Source: an uncultured Verrucomicrobiae bacterium (GTDB lineage Bacteria > Verrucomicrobiota > Verrucomicrobiia > Limisphaerales > AAA164-E04). From it: a stretch of 64,000 bases of DNA. The notes below the pieces were generated by a model. The model ran no database searches. It was given only the letters and a program-made list of their open reading frames with translations, and had not been told where the DNA came from. The DNA lies in assembly GCA_951813855.1 (NCBI GenBank), contig OX638380.1, forward strand, positions 3,302,876 through 3,366,875, in the 5' to 3' direction. Below, in pieces: positions 42,586 to 53,225 of the stretch (positions within the stretch are counted from its first letter, which is position 1; every line of letters starts with the position of its first letter). The translations under genes were made by a program, and so were the position numbers.

Positions 42586-43683
42586 CTAGATATAGGGTAG
42601 TTCGGAGCCGATTGCCGCTTCCCAATTATCCAGGCCGTGGCGGCGCAATTGGGCGACGAGTCCGTTGAGGATCGAAGACACTAGTTGCGGCCCTCGAAAA
42701 ACCAAGCCGGTGTAAAGTTGACACAAGTGCGCGCCGGCCGCGATTTTTTCCCAGCAGCTTTCGGCGTCGTGAATTCCGCCGACTCCGACGACGGTTAAGG
42801 ATCTTCCGGCCCGCCCGGCGATATGCCGGACTAGCTCAGTGCTTCGGCGGCGCAAGGGTTGTCCGCTAAGGCCTCCGGTTTCCCGGTACGCCGGGGGGAG
42901 GGAATGTCCCTCGGTATCGGGGCGTGCGGTGGTCGTGTTGGTCGCTACGACGCCGGCCAATTCGAAAGACAACGCCAATTCAATGGCGTCGTCGATTTCC
43001 GACAGCGACAAGTCGGGAGAAAGTTTCAGCAGCAAAGGTTTGCGTTCGGCTGGAACTTCGGAGTCGGCGAGGGTCAAGGTTTCCAGCAGCGTTTTCAGCG
43101 CGGTTTTTTCTTGCAAATTCCGCAACCCTGGGGTGTTCGGTGAACTGACGTTGAGTACGACGAAATCGGCCAAAGAACGTAAGCGACGGAAGGAGTACAG
43201 ATAATCGGCCGACGCTTCCTCGAGCGGAGTGTGCCGGGATTTGCCGAGGTTGATTCCCAATGGAAAACGCCGGCGGGAGCGGCCGAGCCTAGCGGCGATT
43301 TCGTCGGCGCCTCGGTTGTTGAATCCCAGCCGGTTGATCAACGCTTCGGTTTCCGGGGCGCGGAATATTCGCGGTTTCGGATTGCCCGATTGGGGACGAG
43401 GAGTGACGCCTCCGATTTCGCAAAAGCCGAAACCCAGAGCTTCCCAAGCGGGAACAGCGACGCCGTTCTTATCCATGCCTGCCGCTAGGCCGACTGGATT
43501 AGGAAAGCGGATGCCGAATCGGGTGGAGGGTAGAAGCGGAGTTTTTAATCGGTGGTCGATCCAGTCGCAAAGCGTCTGGGAACGGCTGACCGTTTCCAGT
43601 CCGCGCAGCACCAAACCATGCGCCGTTTCCGGGTCGCTCCAAAAGAGCAGGGGCTGGACCCAGCGGCAGTAGAAGGATGACAT
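42586..43683 (-). CDS. pyrD: Dihydroorotate dehydrogenase (quinone), class 2
   Basis: 365 residues, the usual class 2 length, with the N-terminal membrane-associating helices (YCRWVQPLLFWSDPETAHGL). FMN and substrate motifs: FPNPVGLAAGMDKNG, FGFCEIGGVTPRPQSGNPKPR, NRLGFNNRGAD, FVVLNVSSPNTPGLRNLQ (catalytic Ser in N-V-S-S-P), LLLKLSPDLS, VVATNTTTARP and a C-terminal TVVGVGGIHDAESCWEKI then LCQLYTGLVF. It oxidises dihydroorotate to orotate, passing electrons to membrane quinone, in pyrimidine synthesis. ATG 43681-43683. Converges with aroE. Confidence 0.95.
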   Translation of the reverse strand: MSSFYCRWVQPLLFWSDPETAHGLVLRGLETVSRSQTLCDWIDHRLKTPLLPSTRFGIRFPNPVGLAAGMDKNGVAVPAWEALGFGFCEIGGVTPRPQSGNPKPRIFRAPETEALINRLGFNNRGADEIAARLGRSRRRFPLGINLGKSRHTPLEEASADYLYSFRRLRSLADFVVLNVSSPNTPGLRNLQEKTALKTLLETLTLADSEVPAERKPLLLKLSPDLSLSEIDDAIELALSFELAGVVATNTTTARPDTEGHSLPPAYRETGGLSGQPLRRRSTELVRHIAGRAGRSLTVVGVGGIHDAESCWEKIAAGAHLCQLYTGLVFRGPQLVSSILNGLVAQLRRHGLDNWEAAIGSELPYI

Positions 43684-43726
43684 CGGCCTGACCCGGTATG
43701 AGGCTGGGGTGTGGTTCGGCGGCAGC

Positions 43727-44440
43727 CTATCTAGGTGCAGCCAATCGTTCTTGCCAGAGCTGATAGAGTTTGCCGGTCGCCTGTACGTCTCGCAGACAGT
43801 ACTCGGCCACTTCGCGGGTTTTTCCTTCGTTGACGAGCCGGCCTACGTCCGCTCCGCTGACGCCTTCCGCCTTGGGCGAGGGGATGCTGAATTGCCGGCA
43901 ATAAAAGTCCAGGGAAAAACTTCTGGCGGCGCCTCGATATCCGCTGACGTTGTAAAAGGTCAGTTGTTCCAGCAAGTCGCAATGAGTCTTGTTGCTGTAG
44001 CGGTAGCCCAACCAGTTCTTCTGGGAAATCGGAACGTTCAGTTTGGCCGAACGCAGGTACAAGAACGGGACGTCGAAAGTGCGGCCGTTGAACGTGACGA
44101 TAGATTTGAAACTTTCGGCGTAACCCCAGAAGGCGGTCAGCAATTCCGATTCGCCGGGAAAGGATTCGAACCGGATCGCGGCGTCGGGAGCTGGTTCTTC
44201 GTAATCATCGCTGACGTACAGTACCCGGCCGCCTTCGGTTGCAGAGTTGATCAGGGCGATACAGACGATTTCCGCGGTGAACGGCCAGAACGAGAACTGC
44301 TCCTCAAGCTGCTGACGCTTCTCCGCTTTGGCGGCTTCGTCCTTTTCCTTGTCGGCCGGGCTCAGGAGATATTCCCGATCGACTTCGTCCAAGGGTTGTT
44401 GGGAAACCGAGGTTTCGATGTCGAAAATCAGACTGCCCAC
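43727..44440 (-). CDS. DEDD-family 3-prime-5-prime exonuclease (RNase H-like)
   Basis: A single exonuclease domain of about 237 residues. Exo I is SLIFDIETSV (D-x-E near the start), Exo II is SIVTFNGRTFDVPFLYLR (N-x-x-x-F-D), and Exo III is EVAEYCLRDVQATGKLYQLW (Y-x-x-x-D, the DEDDy form). The group is described as predicted PolB-like 3-prime-5-prime exonuclease. An insertion with KEKDEAAKAEKRQQLEEQFSF lies between strands. The long frame starts at 44491, but its first codons lie inside the terminator of the upstream H1-like gene; GTG at 44440, just before GSLIFDIET, is the better start. Probably a DNA-repair or RNA-processing nuclease. Confidence 0.85.
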   Translation of the reverse strand: MGSLIFDIETSVSQQPLDEVDREYLLSPADKEKDEAAKAEKRQQLEEQFSFWPFTAEIVCIALINSATEGGRVLYVSDDYEEPAPDAAIRFESFPGESELLTAFWGYAESFKSIVTFNGRTFDVPFLYLRSAKLNVPISQKNWLGYRYSNKTHCDLLEQLTFYNVSGYRGAARSFSLDFYCRQFSIPSPKAEGVSGADVGRLVNEGKTREVAEYCLRDVQATGKLYQLWQERLAAPR

Positions 44441-44457
44441 GACGGGGGGATTGAACC

Positions 44458-44494
44458 AAAAAAACGTGCGTCCAGCAAGCGCTGAACGCACGTT
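44458..44494 (-). terminator. Rho-independent terminator of the histone H1-like gene
   Basis: On the minus strand the stem AACGTGCGT/ACGCACGTT (9 bp; 44486-44494 with 44463-44471) has a 14-base loop and is followed by seven T (complement of A7 at 44458-44464, of which two pair in the stem). It lies 25 bases after the stop of the H1-like gene. Confidence 0.9.
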
Positions 44495-44519
44495 TCGTTG
44501 AAATACTTCCGATGCCGAG

Positions 44520-44939
<420 letters not shown>

Positions 44940-44994
44940 TAGCCTCCGTTCTGGTGGTTGTGGTTTTCCTACGGCGTTAACGCTACGCACAATA

Positions 44995-47928
44995 GCGTTT
45001 AAATTGGTAATTCGCTAGCGAAATAATCCCGAAAAGCGGAATGTACCATCGTTTTCGTCGTTTGTCTATCCCGTTTCGTTTTTTTCGGAAGTTTCCGTTC
45101 GATGTTTTGCCGTAGAAATTATCGATCGAACGGATTGCCGGCGGCATCGGATTTCTGAATTCGATCGATGCATCGCTTGGCCTAGGGGAGGATTCGTGAA
45201 GGAACAGCGACGTTTTGTTCGACGGTCGATTCCGATCGATTTGTCGCCCGAGAAACAGCCCGTCCCAATCGTCCGCATTGCGGATTGTTCTCGCCGTTTA
45301 AACGTCGTAGCCTCCGGGTGAACGGCCACGGGGAACGGTTGTTCCCGGACCGATCTCTCTGGGGTTGACGGATATTGGCGAAGGGTTAGTCGCGGTTTTT
45401 CGGCATTCGTTTCTGTTCGTTTAGCGACTCGAAAAACGGTTCGTCCTTTTCGATCCGTACCATGGACCGTTTCTCTTCGTTCGAACATCGTTGCTTTTGA
45501 GCCGGTGGCCACGGGCGGGTTTTTCTCGGGGGATTTATCTCGTCCGTCCGATTCGGGCAGCCAGTTTTTTGTCCCCGGAGTATTCGGAGGCGGGAATTGA
45601 TGCGGGGCGTCTGGGACGTGCCGGGAGCGGAATATTTCGGATGGTCAGAGAGGCAGGACGTCGAGGTACCGGGGACATAACCGAGATTGGAATTCGCGTA
45701 GGCCATTCTGAGTCTCGTGCCGACGTCACGCGACTATTCTCGTGACGTATTCCGGTGGGTGAGCGATCATGAAGCGCAGGTCAAAGACATCGTTCGGAAT
45801 CGATTTCAAGGTCCGTGGAAATCGCAAGTTCGGTGGAGTCGACGAAGCGGAGCCGGCACTCGATAATCATTACCGCCTACTCGATCTTTCCTCGTTAGCG
45901 GCAGCGAATCTGGCTACGGTTATCCGTCGGGGATGCCTCATCCACGCAAGCGGCAAAGACCCTGCTGTCGAGACTATTGGGAAGTGGATTACGAGGCGTA
46001 ACCCCTGGGTCTCTCCCGCTTGGCGAAGAGCTTCGGCAACCTCTCGTGTTCGTCTATGGAGGCGCAGGCCGGCCGGTGGTGGAGTCGTCCTAGAGGAAAT
46101 GAATCAGACCGGGATTGCTATCGGGAGGAATCGACATCACTCCGTCCAGAAATGGCCAGGCGGAAAAGAATTCCGTCAACCGTCAGCCCGCCAAGAGTCT
46201 GATCTGAATTTTATCTCTTCGTTAAATCGCGAAGTACCGGACAGAACAAGCTGAAGGTGAAATGATATCGTCGAGGGATGAGTGCGTGGCGATTCGCCAG
46301 GTTATCGAGGTGTCCCCGCACGGTCGTCACAATCCAGTTTTCTGATTAGTCCCGAGCTCCGAATAATCCGAGCGTCAGTTGGCTCAAAATGGTGGCTCTC
46401 AAGTCTGGCCCAATCTCCCACGAATTACTGTTGCAATTGGACAGGGCCGATCCCGAGATACGTACAAAAAACGGAGTGGAGAGACGAGGCGATTGACCAG
46501 ATCGGAATTCATCTTCGGAATAATATCGTCGGACGGTGTGCTTCGTGGACCCATCTGTGACGCGGTTAGTTTCGATCGTTTCGCCAGAACGGCGTCGAAG
46601 CGATGGCAAATCCCAACGCCGTTTTTCGCTTGACTGAGGTCCGGTTCGTTATCGCGGACCTTCCGGTTCCAGGTTCGGTTGCAATCAGCGTGGTCGTCGG
46701 TTCGGTGGGATTCGCTTGCCGAGGGAATTGATTTCTCTCGCGGCTCACGGAATCAGTTTGGGCCTGCGATGGCCAAGAACTGCCACATGAAATTTCCGCT
46801 CGAGTCGAAGCCGGTCTAGATCGATGCCTTGAAAATTCCTTTCCCAAGCGAAATCGATAATTGCGAATCGATCCATTAAGGGATTCCCGCAATGCCGCTT
46901 CGTAATCGAAGCGGCCCAAGAGGGTCGGGGCGATCGAATAACCGAAAGCTTCACGAGCAGGTTTTCCGAAGTGCGAATCGAACGCGTTGCGATTCGCCTG
47001 AAATTTCGAAATCGGAATCGCGGAAGGCCAGCTCGAGAACAAATTCTTCTTGGGCGAGCTGAAGTGGGAATTGTCCAACCGATTCCAAACTTACGATCAG
47101 TCTCAAGTCAGGTTGAGAACTTCAATCCGTCGTCAATTCGTGGGAACTCAGGGGAATCGGTTTCCCGTGCCGTCAATGTTGCGTTTGCCACGGGCAGGAT
47201 GGTCGATCAGTTCTGGGTCCCGTTTCACGGGACTTTCGTGAAATATCTCCTGACCGTCGAACTCAGATCATTCGGAGCGCTCATCGTGACAAGCGAGAAT
47301 CCATGGTGAGGATGCCCGGATTCGAAACCATACTAGGTGGGTAGGAGCCGGTGACGAGTTGTCGAGAGGTACACCGAAAACCTCTGATCAGATCAACACG
47401 CACTTCATTTGAAACGTCTGACACTTACAGTCTTCCTTGTGCCATCCACCTTCATCTTAGACTCTCCGGCCTGTTTCGGGTAAATGAGCAGTTCCGGCCA
47501 TACCATAACTGCTGGTTCCAGATAAAACTCTACTTGCTGCCAAACCTGACCGTTTATCAGTTTGATAACGGTTTGGCCGATTCATCCATTGAAAGTACCC
47601 TGCACTTGGGATTCGATCACCTTGGAATGAATTGCCGGAGGGGGAGTGGATTATGGGGTGCGGCTTCGGGGGAGGAACCGGGATGCCGTCAAACAACGTA
47701 TGACGAGAGATCGACTCGAGCTCCGAGGAAAAATCAAAACCAACAGTTGTTTTTTCGCTCCATTGAGGAGAAAAAATCGTTTCCAGCTTGGCGACTCATT
47801 CTTGCGAAGGAGAATATCCGCACCCTATTCTGACCAGCACCGGAAAAATCGGAAAGATTCTCAAGATCATTGGAAAAGGGTTCCTTTAAACGATTGGTGT
47901 GTTATGGCGGTTACATCAAAAAAAATTT
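44995..47928. other. Gene-poor 2.9-kb region, probably a gene graveyard
   Basis: No confident gene. Mixed short frames on both strands show protein-like scraps but no domain: a PilZ-like piece at 45196-45321, and overlapping minus frames about 46745-47078 that read FGYSIAPTLLGRFDYEAALRE in one frame and MDRFAIIDFAWERNFQGIDL in the next, as a frameshifted gene would. Other frames (plus 45769-46254, plus 47351-47833) look like chance. The right side abuts the IS66 insertion. Confidence 0.5.
45196..45321 (+). pseudogene. Possible PilZ-domain fragment (41 codons)
   Basis: GTG at 45196 follows GGGGAGGA by five bases, a strong ribosome site. The short product KEQRRFVRRSIPIDL then VPIVRIADCSR resembles the opening of a PilZ (c-di-GMP-binding) domain: R-R-x-x-R-R and a following D-x-S-like turn. 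It then stops at 45319-45321, so most of the domain is missing. It could also be an unrelated small peptide. Confidence 0.3.
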
Positions 47929-47936
47929 GAAATAGG

Positions 47937-47952
47937 GTAACTGCCTACGTAT
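47937..47952. repeat. IS66 left terminal inverted repeat
   Basis: Identical in reverse complement to 49823-49838. Confidence 0.97.
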
Positions 47953-48016
47953 GGGATGCCTTTTTTTGACAAGAATGACCCATTAGTTCGTGAGTGCCGG
48001 TTCAACCCTGGCAAAG

Positions 48017-49771
48017 TTAAGCGGCCTGCAACTTAACGGCCAGTTCTTTTGCGGAAAGTACCAGAGTTTCGACGATTTCCCACCCTCGTTTTTTGGCAGT
48101 GCTGATGACGCTGTACCGAGCGACGAAATCTCGAGCGCCTGCTTCGGTGCGAAAGCATCCGAAGATTTTCATGCAGAGTTTCATCATTCTCAAGTCGCGT
48201 TCGGCCAAATTGTTGGTAAAAGGGATGTTCCAATCCCTCACAAACCGAAGGAAATCCTCTTTTTTACTTTGGAGCCGTAACGCCAGATTATGACCGGGGC
48301 GTCGTTTCTTCCTGCCGCGCTTCCGAGAAGATACGAGTGGATTCTCCTCATGATAGGTTATCGCCAGCGCCAACAATTCACCATATCGGCGATCGATTTT
48401 TTCCCAGATCTCCTCCGAAACGAAGGGCGAACCTCGATTCCCGGCTTGAGCGGCACGATATTTTGCTCGCCGAACGTATCGTTCCAGCAGTAGCAGGAAC
48501 CGATGCATTTTTTGAGCCCAAATCTCGCCTGGTTCCATGACCGCTTGCAATTCCCGCAACAGATGAGCATTGCAGTACCCATGAATGAGATCCGTTAATT
48601 TCGCATAGGAAGGCATGCAGTCATGAACCACTCGTCCCTGGAGGGACTCAAACATGGCGCCGCGGGTGGGCGAAATGCGATAGCAAGTCAGGGTCAGAGT
48701 GCTCATGACGTGCAGCCACCAAAGGCGACCGCCGATGCGAAAACCAGTCTCGTCCCGATGCTTGGTCTCGGTTCCTTGCGCCACCTGTCGCTCCAGTTCC
48801 TGGAGCACTTGAGCGATCAGTTTCGCCGCCCGTTGACACATTTTCTTGACCGTGGCTGAGGAGAGGTCGACCTTCAAAAGCACGCGCCTAAGGTCCACGA
48901 CTCGCCGCTCGGGCAGGAATTGAGCGACCCGCAGATAGATCACTTTCGCGGTCAAAATCGGGCCGAACTGGATCGGCCCGTCTACTCCCTTGGGAAAGGC
49001 AGCCTTGACCCGCTTGCCGCATTTCGGACAGGAGCAACTGTGAGCTCGATACTCCGTGTACTCCAGTTGACGATTCGCCTCATTCTCGTCCAGAACTTGT
49101 CGCTTCTCGCAAGTCGAATCCCATTCGGTATCTGAATCGAGAGTTTCCCCGCAATGCGGGCAGACATCCGGGTACCGATCCTCGTGATGATCCGGATGCG
49201 AACATTGTTCCATGGTCCGGCCTTGATGTCCGGGTTGGCCCCCTAACGGTTTCTTTTCGCACTGGCGTTTGGGTTGGCCGTTGACGGTGGCGTTTTTCTT
49301 TTTCAACCCATCCGAAGAAGGCGGCTTGCTGCTATTGCTACTGTCTTTAGCGGCTCGTTGCTTTAACTCCGTGATGGTTTCCGTTAATTCGCCAACCAAG
49401 ACCAGCTGCTCCTCTAATTGTTCCTGGAGCTGTTTCTCCCTGGAAGCGGTGCGGTCGGACGGTTCGGAGGTTGCTGATTCGGAAGGGAACGTCGAAGCGC
49501 CGTCTGGAATAGTTGCCGCGTCGTTATCATTCTCCAAGCGAACTTTTTCCTCCTTCAATTCGGTGATCTGATCCTTCTGCCTCTGGACCAAAAGTTCCAA
49601 TTCTCGAATCCGGTGAAGAAGTTCCTGAATTCGCTGCCGCAACTCCTTGATTTTTGATTTCAGCAGCGGAAACTGCTGGAATAAGAATAGAAAGAGATTG
49701 ATCCCCCGAGCTGGTTTCGGTTGAAGATTGCTGGAAGTCGATTCTGTTTGATTTGCAGCAACGCTCGCCAT
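48017..49771 (-). CDS. IS66-family transposase (584 aa)
   Basis: The N-terminal coiled coil (IKELRQRIQELLHRIRELEL..., about residues 35-90) precedes the family linker DSSNSSKPPSSDGLKKK (about 150) and the zinc-ribbon pair DVCPHCGET / SCSCPKCGKRV. The DDE core has HRDETGFRIGGRLWWLHV (first Asp), VHDCMPSYAKL (second Asp) and IPFTNNLAERDLRMMKLC (Glu), with GCFRTEAGARDFVARYSVIS after it. All are as expected for TnpC of IS66-type elements. ATG 49769-49771 is preferred; GTG at 49786 adds five residues. Intact and probably active. Confidence 0.95.
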   Translation of the reverse strand: MASVAANQTESTSSNLQPKPARGINLFLFLFQQFPLLKSKIKELRQRIQELLHRIRELELLVQRQKDQITELKEEKVRLENDNDAATIPDGASTFPSESATSEPSDRTASREKQLQEQLEEQLVLVGELTETITELKQRAAKDSSNSSKPPSSDGLKKKNATVNGQPKRQCEKKPLGGQPGHQGRTMEQCSHPDHHEDRYPDVCPHCGETLDSDTEWDSTCEKRQVLDENEANRQLEYTEYRAHSCSCPKCGKRVKAAFPKGVDGPIQFGPILTAKVIYLRVAQFLPERRVVDLRRVLLKVDLSSATVKKMCQRAAKLIAQVLQELERQVAQGTETKHRDETGFRIGGRLWWLHVMSTLTLTCYRISPTRGAMFESLQGRVVHDCMPSYAKLTDLIHGYCNAHLLRELQAVMEPGEIWAQKMHRFLLLLERYVRRAKYRAAQAGNRGSPFVSEEIWEKIDRRYGELLALAITYHEENPLVSSRKRGRKKRRPGHNLALRLQSKKEDFLRFVRDWNIPFTNNLAERDLRMMKLCMKIFGCFRTEAGARDFVARYSVISTAKKRGWEIVETLVLSAKELAVKLQAA

Positions 49772-49822
49772 GATACATAATCGCACGGTTCGAGCGTTTC
49801 TGCAAGGAAAATTGAATATCGG

Positions 49823-49838
49823 ATACGTAGGCAGTTAC
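49823..49838. repeat. IS66 right terminal inverted repeat
   Basis: Identical in reverse complement to 47937-47952; flanked outward by the second GAAATAGG. Confidence 0.97.
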
Positions 49839-49948
49839 GAAATAGGAGATATTAGCGAAAATCTCTACCATTTGATCAATTAAATTAATTTAATCGATTA
49901 ATGTCATCAACATGTATTAATTAACTCAGATTTCTAATTTTGGTGGTT

Positions 49949-51701
49949 TTAACAAGTAAATGCTTTCCAAACTATCGCATCGAGTTCTTTTTGTAATTTC
50001 TTGGTAGCAATCGAAGATGTATGTTTGTAGATAAGTTTAGCCTTAGCGACGATAGATTTACTGAGTGAGCGTTGGGGGTCGGGAAGAGGGAATTTTTCAA
50101 CGTATTGGGTCATAAAGCGGCGCCTGCCTGCATACAGTTTATTGTGAAAACATATATCGTAATAACTTTCAATAAATGTTGAATTAGCGACGGCAGCTGC
50201 AAGCCATAGGAGATCTTGATCTGATGATTTTTCCGCTGCAAGCCAATAACAGTCACCGTTTACGACAGAAAAATCCAGATCTATCCAAAAGGTTGGTTTC
50301 TCGGCGATATCGCGAAAAACGAGCTTTGGTTGGTCCCATGCTTCCGGATCTTGAGGCACCCATATTTCATACCAGTTTCTCCCGCCTTCAATGACATATT
50401 TACGGTTTTCAAGCACAGATCGATGTGCATTCAAATAAGCATTACTATGAGGAAATCTTGTTATATCGATGGCTCGGCGATTGCCTTTATAAACTTCATG
50501 AGGATACAGTATATAGCTTGGATGATCGACAGCTAAAGGTTTAAATCGATGTGCGATACGGTGGGTAGCAGCTAACTTTATAAGTTCAGGTGCTTCGCAT
50601 TCCGTCAAATCACGCCAATCATTTCGTATGAATACTTTATCCGCACATGTTTTGACATCTACGCGAATTTTTCCAATATTCTGAAAATTCCCCCACCGAT
50701 GTAAGTGAACGGTTTTTAACCATTCATCATTTGATTTCGTAGCTATTCTCCAAACTTGATCATGATTGTTATTAATCGATAATACTCCATGTTGAACGTG
50801 AAAGTTACGTCCATCTTTTATTTTAACAATTCCATCATGTTTCAGTGCATTAATGGGGTCGTCAGCTGATATATTAGCGGGTAGAATGGTTTCGTATATG
50901 GATGAAAAGGGAGGTGCAATCGATTTGTATCTTTCTTTACCATGAACCAACAATACAGCGGGTAAAACTGCGGCTTTGAAGAGTTTGGTATCTCCCAAAT
51001 CCCAAGCGTGACAAATATTAAAACTGTCGATAATTGTCTTTCTTATAGAAGCTTCTGACTTGGTAGTCATGAATCTGTTGGAAACTATGATTCCTGCTGT
51101 TCCTTGTGGTTTAAGTATTTTAGATATTCCTAAAATGAAAAAGTAATAGAGATCGACACGACCCGAAAGGTTAAATTGTTTCGAAAGTTGTTGAGCTTGC
51201 TCGGCACCGATTACCGGGGTGCGAACGTATGGTGGATTGGCGATTATGAAATCATATGAATCTGGCTCCGTAGATTCGAACAGGAAATCTTGTTTTGTTC
51301 CATTATGGCGCTCAAGAATATAATTAAAAAAAATACCTAATTGAAAATTTACCTTTGCTTTGGGAAATTGTTGCTGTAACCGGTTTCTAGCAAATTCGAG
51401 CGCGTCAACATTGGTTTCAAACCCACAGACCTCAATCTCTGTTATTTTTTTTGTTGGCAAGTATTTCAAGGAAACTGACGAGTAGTTCACCATGGCCAAT
51501 CGCAGGGTCAAGTATTCTGAGCGGAAGATTTTTGGAATTCCAAGGTTGAGCCGCGTTAAGCATTTCATGCGATACAAAATCTGCTAATATTCTCGGGGTA
51601 TATACCGCTCCATCGGCTTTTTCTGTTGTAACGTCATAATAACGATTTGCTGAACGTGTGTCTTTTTTGTTCATGTGGGCGATTACCGATTTTAAATTCA
51701 A
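49949..51701 (-). pseudogene. N6-adenine DNA methyltransferase (Eco57I-like), frame broken at an A8 tract
   Basis: The two frames join into one class I adenine methyltransferase of about 584 residues. The 5-prime part (51701-51432) has AVYTPRILADFVSHEML and SAM motif I LRILDPAIGHGELLV, then stops shortly after a homopolymer. The 3-prime part (51577-49949) continues at KITEIEVCGFETNVDALEFA, has catalytic motif IV YDFIIANPPYVRTP (N-P-P-Y), then IIVSNRFMTTKS and a C-terminal target-recognition region with VANSTFIESYYDICF and AGRRRFMTQYVEKFPLP. Removing one A from the A8 (plus strand T8 at 51445-51452) restores the whole frame. No restriction gene is adjacent. The gene is far more AT-rich than its neighbours, suggesting transfer. 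It may be phase-variable, a true pseudogene, or an assembly error. Confidence 0.88.
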
Positions 51702-53225
51702 GATTGCATGTGATGCTTATGATCGATCATCAATTCCACAAGGGTTCCGATGTTAAATACATTATTCTTCCTTTGCAATGGATTATTGCTCATAATTCAG
51801 AATCGTTGTCCCATTCGCGTAAATTTAGATTTGAAAATACAATAATTCCGTAAATCGTAGTTGAACAAGGATATTTACCCGTTTGCATGAGTGGTTTTCA
51901 TCAGAATTCCAGTCTTTTAGTCCGGCTTTCGATGGTTTCGGGATTCAGGATTGACAGAGTAATCCGCAGAAACGATTTCTTACTTCGTTTCTGGTGTCTT
52001 TCAATACCATCAGCGTCGTTCATCGTTTTGACTCATGCAGCCTCGAGTGATCATGCGTTTCCCTAACGTTTTCAGAACTTGATCTGCCATTCGGTTTGTG
52101 ACTCACCCAGATTCTTTTAATTCCACCCTGAACGTCAAGAACATTTTAGTTTTTTATTGAATCAGAACAAAGATCTGTTATTTGGTCTGCTTCGTTCAAC
52201 TGTTGGCCCCGGATGCTATTCGGAGTTGAGGATTAGAATTGAGTTGGGTTTGGACCGTAGATTATCGATGAAGTTTTGTTGTGCGAATTAGAATTCCGTT
52301 ATCCCATACTATTGATCCCAGGCGGTTTTCGTGAAAGGCGTCGGGTTGGGTCATACCCCCGAGATCGTATTTGACCGGTCAACCTGGTTTTCAGCGTCGC
52401 TGACGATTCACTGCCGACTTTTCGTTCTTTGCGTCAATCATGGCGGTATGCTATCGATTGCTATTTGAAGAGTGAGTTTAGTCTCTGTGGTTCACTTTCT
52501 CGTCGTCATTAGCCTCCCAAGTGATCCGAATTATGCTGTCTATTGCGTCGAGTTGCCGGTATCCCCATGTTTGAAGGAGAGGGTAGTTGATGGTGTAAAC
52601 GATGTTTCTGACGAGATCTCGGCAACCGAATACTTCTGTCTGGCCAGCGAGCCATGGTCCTGATATTTCGATGCATTCAGTTGATTCAAAAGGCGAAGAG
52701 GGTGTTGCTCGGAAATCTGGTTACGTGATGGATTGGGAAGGGGTTAGACCGACGCCGATACCCTTGATTATCGGTCCGACGGCAGAAAATTCGAGGTTGA
52801 TTCCGGAAATCGCAGCTTCGCTCAAGGGATCGTCATGCCTATTCAGCGGTTCTCTGAATCATTTCTTCCCCAGAATGCTGAAAACGAAATTGCATTCCCG
52901 GTGGCGAGAGGATTCGTATATCGGTTCATCGCCAAGGGGACGGAAGAGATACAGAGTTTGGTCGTCGGTTATATTTCGCCCGGCGAACACACGGTAGTCC
53001 GGACAAGCGGTCGCTTGAGGATTCCTTGCGATTCGCTAATTTTGTCGGTAATCTAACCCCTCGAAGCCGATTCGAGAAACGGCCGGACCGAGTCCGGTTT
53101 GCCGAGTCTATCGGCTCCGGCGTGTACTGCGTGCTTGGCGCGGACGGCAAGGGAGAACAGATTTTCTTCGTCGACGCCCACCGCTGGTCGATGAACTGAA
53201 GTTTCGTTGCCTATTGAATAGATCC
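51702..53225. other. 1.5-kb gap upstream of mutS with a possible gene remnant
   Basis: No confident gene. The first part is AT-rich like the methyltransferase. Between about 52800 and 53199 two plus-strand frames read like one decayed protein end, listed separately. No RNA or repeat was recognised. Confidence 0.45.
52811..53199 (+). pseudogene. Possible remnant of a planctomycetal protein, C-terminal end
   Basis: Frame one (to about 53055) reads FSESFLPQNAENEIAFPVAR and FIAKGTEEIQSLVVGYISPG. A second frame, to TGA at 53197-53199, reads FEKRPDRVRFAESIGSGVYC then VLGADGKGEQIFFVDAHRW. The second piece resembles the repeated tail of planctomycetal BatA/von Willebrand-type proteins (F-x-x-T/S-x-x-G-x-Y-x-V). 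The shift lies near 53050. No start or domain is left, so this is only a suggestion. Confidence 0.3.

Larger units (their letters stand above)
47937..49838 (-). mobile_element. Complete IS66-family element, 1902 bp, 8-bp target duplication
   Basis: The ends are perfect 16-bp inverted repeats GTAACTGCCTACGTAT at 47937-47952 and 49823-49838. Both sides carry the same 8 bases, GAAATAGG (47929-47936 and 49839-49846), the normal IS66 target duplication. Only the large transposase gene is present; the accessory tnpA and tnpB of classical IS66 are absent, as in the ISBst12-type subgroup. Perfect ends and duplication mean a recent insertion into the gene-poor region. Confidence 0.97.

Noticed and set aside
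47351-47833. 160-codon plus-strand frame before the IS66 element
   Set aside because: No recognisable motif and overlapping frames are equally plausible; not supportable as a gene.
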